Shown: positions 6,415 to 6,883 of the stretch, piece after piece
How positions within the stretch are numbered: the first letter of the stretch is position 1
Layout of the letters: every line of letters begins with the position of its first letter
Source: Candidatus Zixiibacteriota bacterium
Lineage (GTDB): Bacteria > Zixibacteria > MSB-5A5 > GN15 > JAAZOE01
Length of the DNA: 6,883 bases
Assembly (NCBI GenBank): GCA_012797915.1
Contig: JAAZOE010000306.1
Span: 1-6,883 of the forward strand
Reading direction: 5' to 3'
Translations under genes and position numbers: made by a program
Notes under the pieces: model-generated
Database searches by the model: none
What the model was told of the DNA's origin: nothing
Seen by the model: only the letters and a program-made list of their open reading frames with translations

Positions 6415-6443
6415 AATCTATCGGTCCTCAAAATGGAGGGCAA
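6415..6443 (-). promoter_or_regulatory. Candidate alr promoter adjoining the terminator
   Basis: TTGCCC (6443-6438, 4 of 6) and TAGATT (6420-6415, 4 of 6) are spaced 17 nt. Position +1 is predicted at 6408-6407, the last base of the terminator's 5' arm or the first loop base. A transcript from here lacks that arm, cannot form the terminator, and has a leader of about 23 nt without a Shine-Dalgarno. Confidence 0.5.
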
Positions 6444-6455
6444 GAGTTTTATCGG

Positions 6456-6883
6456 CTACAGAGAATCGATCATCCCCTGAATCAACCGGACGTGCCCTTC
6501 TTCGAACCTGGCCAGGTAGTCGAACATCCGCTTTTCCTCCGAATCGATCGCCCGCCCGGAAGCTCCGGCGAAAAGCGTGTTGGCCTCTTTTTCCAACTGC
6601 AAGGCGATTTCCAGTATCGCCCGTTCGTCTTTGGCCGCGCGGACCGAGGCGATCAAGGCCTGGTGCTGATCGGCCATATCTTCCTTGATCTCCGGCAGGC
6701 CTTCCTGCTTGAGGATATCGTTGTAGCTGACCCATTGTTCGGATTTGACCAAACCGTGATGCTGCCGTTCCAGGATGCGATAATGGTCTTTCTCGTCCGC
6801 GGCCAGCTTCCGCAGGGTTTGCCGGGATGAGTCCCGGGAGACCGTCTTGGCCGCCTCGAGATAAAAGACATAGCTTTTGATCT
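6456..6883 (-). CDS. Rubrerythrin-type ferritin-like di-iron protein, 5' end outside the window
   Basis: The minus-strand frame is open from the right edge to the TAG at 6458-6456, giving 141 residues without the N-terminus. A TTG at 6752 could start a shorter frame, but coding similarity continues upstream of it, so I treat the gene as entering from outside. The visible part fits a four-helix ferritin-like bundle: SYVFYLEAAK (helix 1 end), DEKDH (Glu30-His33, ExxH), QLEKEAN (Glu97) and FEEGH (Glu127-His130, ExxH). These supply the second to fourth iron-ligand groups; the first glutamate would lie beyond the edge. The order resembles rubrerythrin-like proteins of the COG1633 type. No rubredoxin CxxC domain is seen at the C-terminus. 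Likely roles are peroxide reduction or iron handling; the substrate cannot be told. Probably 15-25 residues are missing. Confidence 0.82.
   Translation of the reverse strand, partial: IKSYVFYLEAAKTVSRDSSRQTLRKLAADEKDHYRILERQHHGLVKSEQWVSYNDILKQEGLPEIKEDMADQHQALIASVRAAKDERAILEIALQLEKEANTLFAGASGRAIDSEEKRMFDYLARFEEGHVRLIQGMIDSL

Noticed and set aside
6456..6752. Ferritin-like gene starting at the TTG at 6752 as a complete 98-aa protein
   Set aside because: The in-frame sequence upstream continues with a helix and an ExxH iron-ligand motif (DEKDH), so the real gene enters from outside the window.

Overview
The window carries six protein genes, all on the minus strand. In transcription order (right to left) they are a rubrerythrin-type ferritin-like gene (cut by the right edge), alr (alanine racemase), rex (NADH-sensing repressor), nfo (endonuclease IV), a divergent ychF-like P-loop NTPase gene, and fusA (EF-G, cut by the left edge). 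I see no convincing plus-strand gene. The long plus-strand open frames are antisense shadows of these genes. No tRNA, rRNA, CRISPR array or insertion sequence is visible.

Organism: a GC-rich bacterium with sigma70-type promoters and rho-independent termination. A Rex repressor, a rubrerythrin-like di-iron protein and a divergent YchF suggest an anaerobe or facultative anaerobe. The protein style fits Desulfobacterota, Zixibacteria or related FCB-type lineages. That placement is an impression; no marker here settles it.

Layout: (a) 6883-6456, ferritin-like gene, closed by a clean terminator at 6414-6387. (b) 6384-5239, alr. Its ATG lies 2 nt beyond the T-tract of that terminator, and a candidate promoter is placed so that its start site skips the 5' arm of the terminator stem. 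(c) 5238-4966, a gap holding a multi-hairpin element of unknown nature, two candidate promoters and a textbook 16-bp Rex operator. (d) 4965-4309, rex. (e) 4124-2206, nfo and ychF-like, an operon with a 4-nt stop/start overlap (GTGA), its own promoter and a strong Shine-Dalgarno in front of nfo. (f) 2205-1962, fusA promoter and a leader of roughly 150 nt containing three short perfect hairpins. (g) 1961-1, fusA.

How they fit together: these are mostly housekeeping genes in short independent transcription units: cell-wall D-alanine supply (alr), redox control (rex, probably autoregulated), base-excision repair (nfo) coupled to a YchF-like NTPase, and translation (fusA). I found no undescribed multi-gene system. 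The most unusual points are the alr promoter/terminator overlap, the nfo-ychF coupling with a YchF lacking the usual G1/G3 residues, the hairpin element between alr and rex, and the structured fusA leader.
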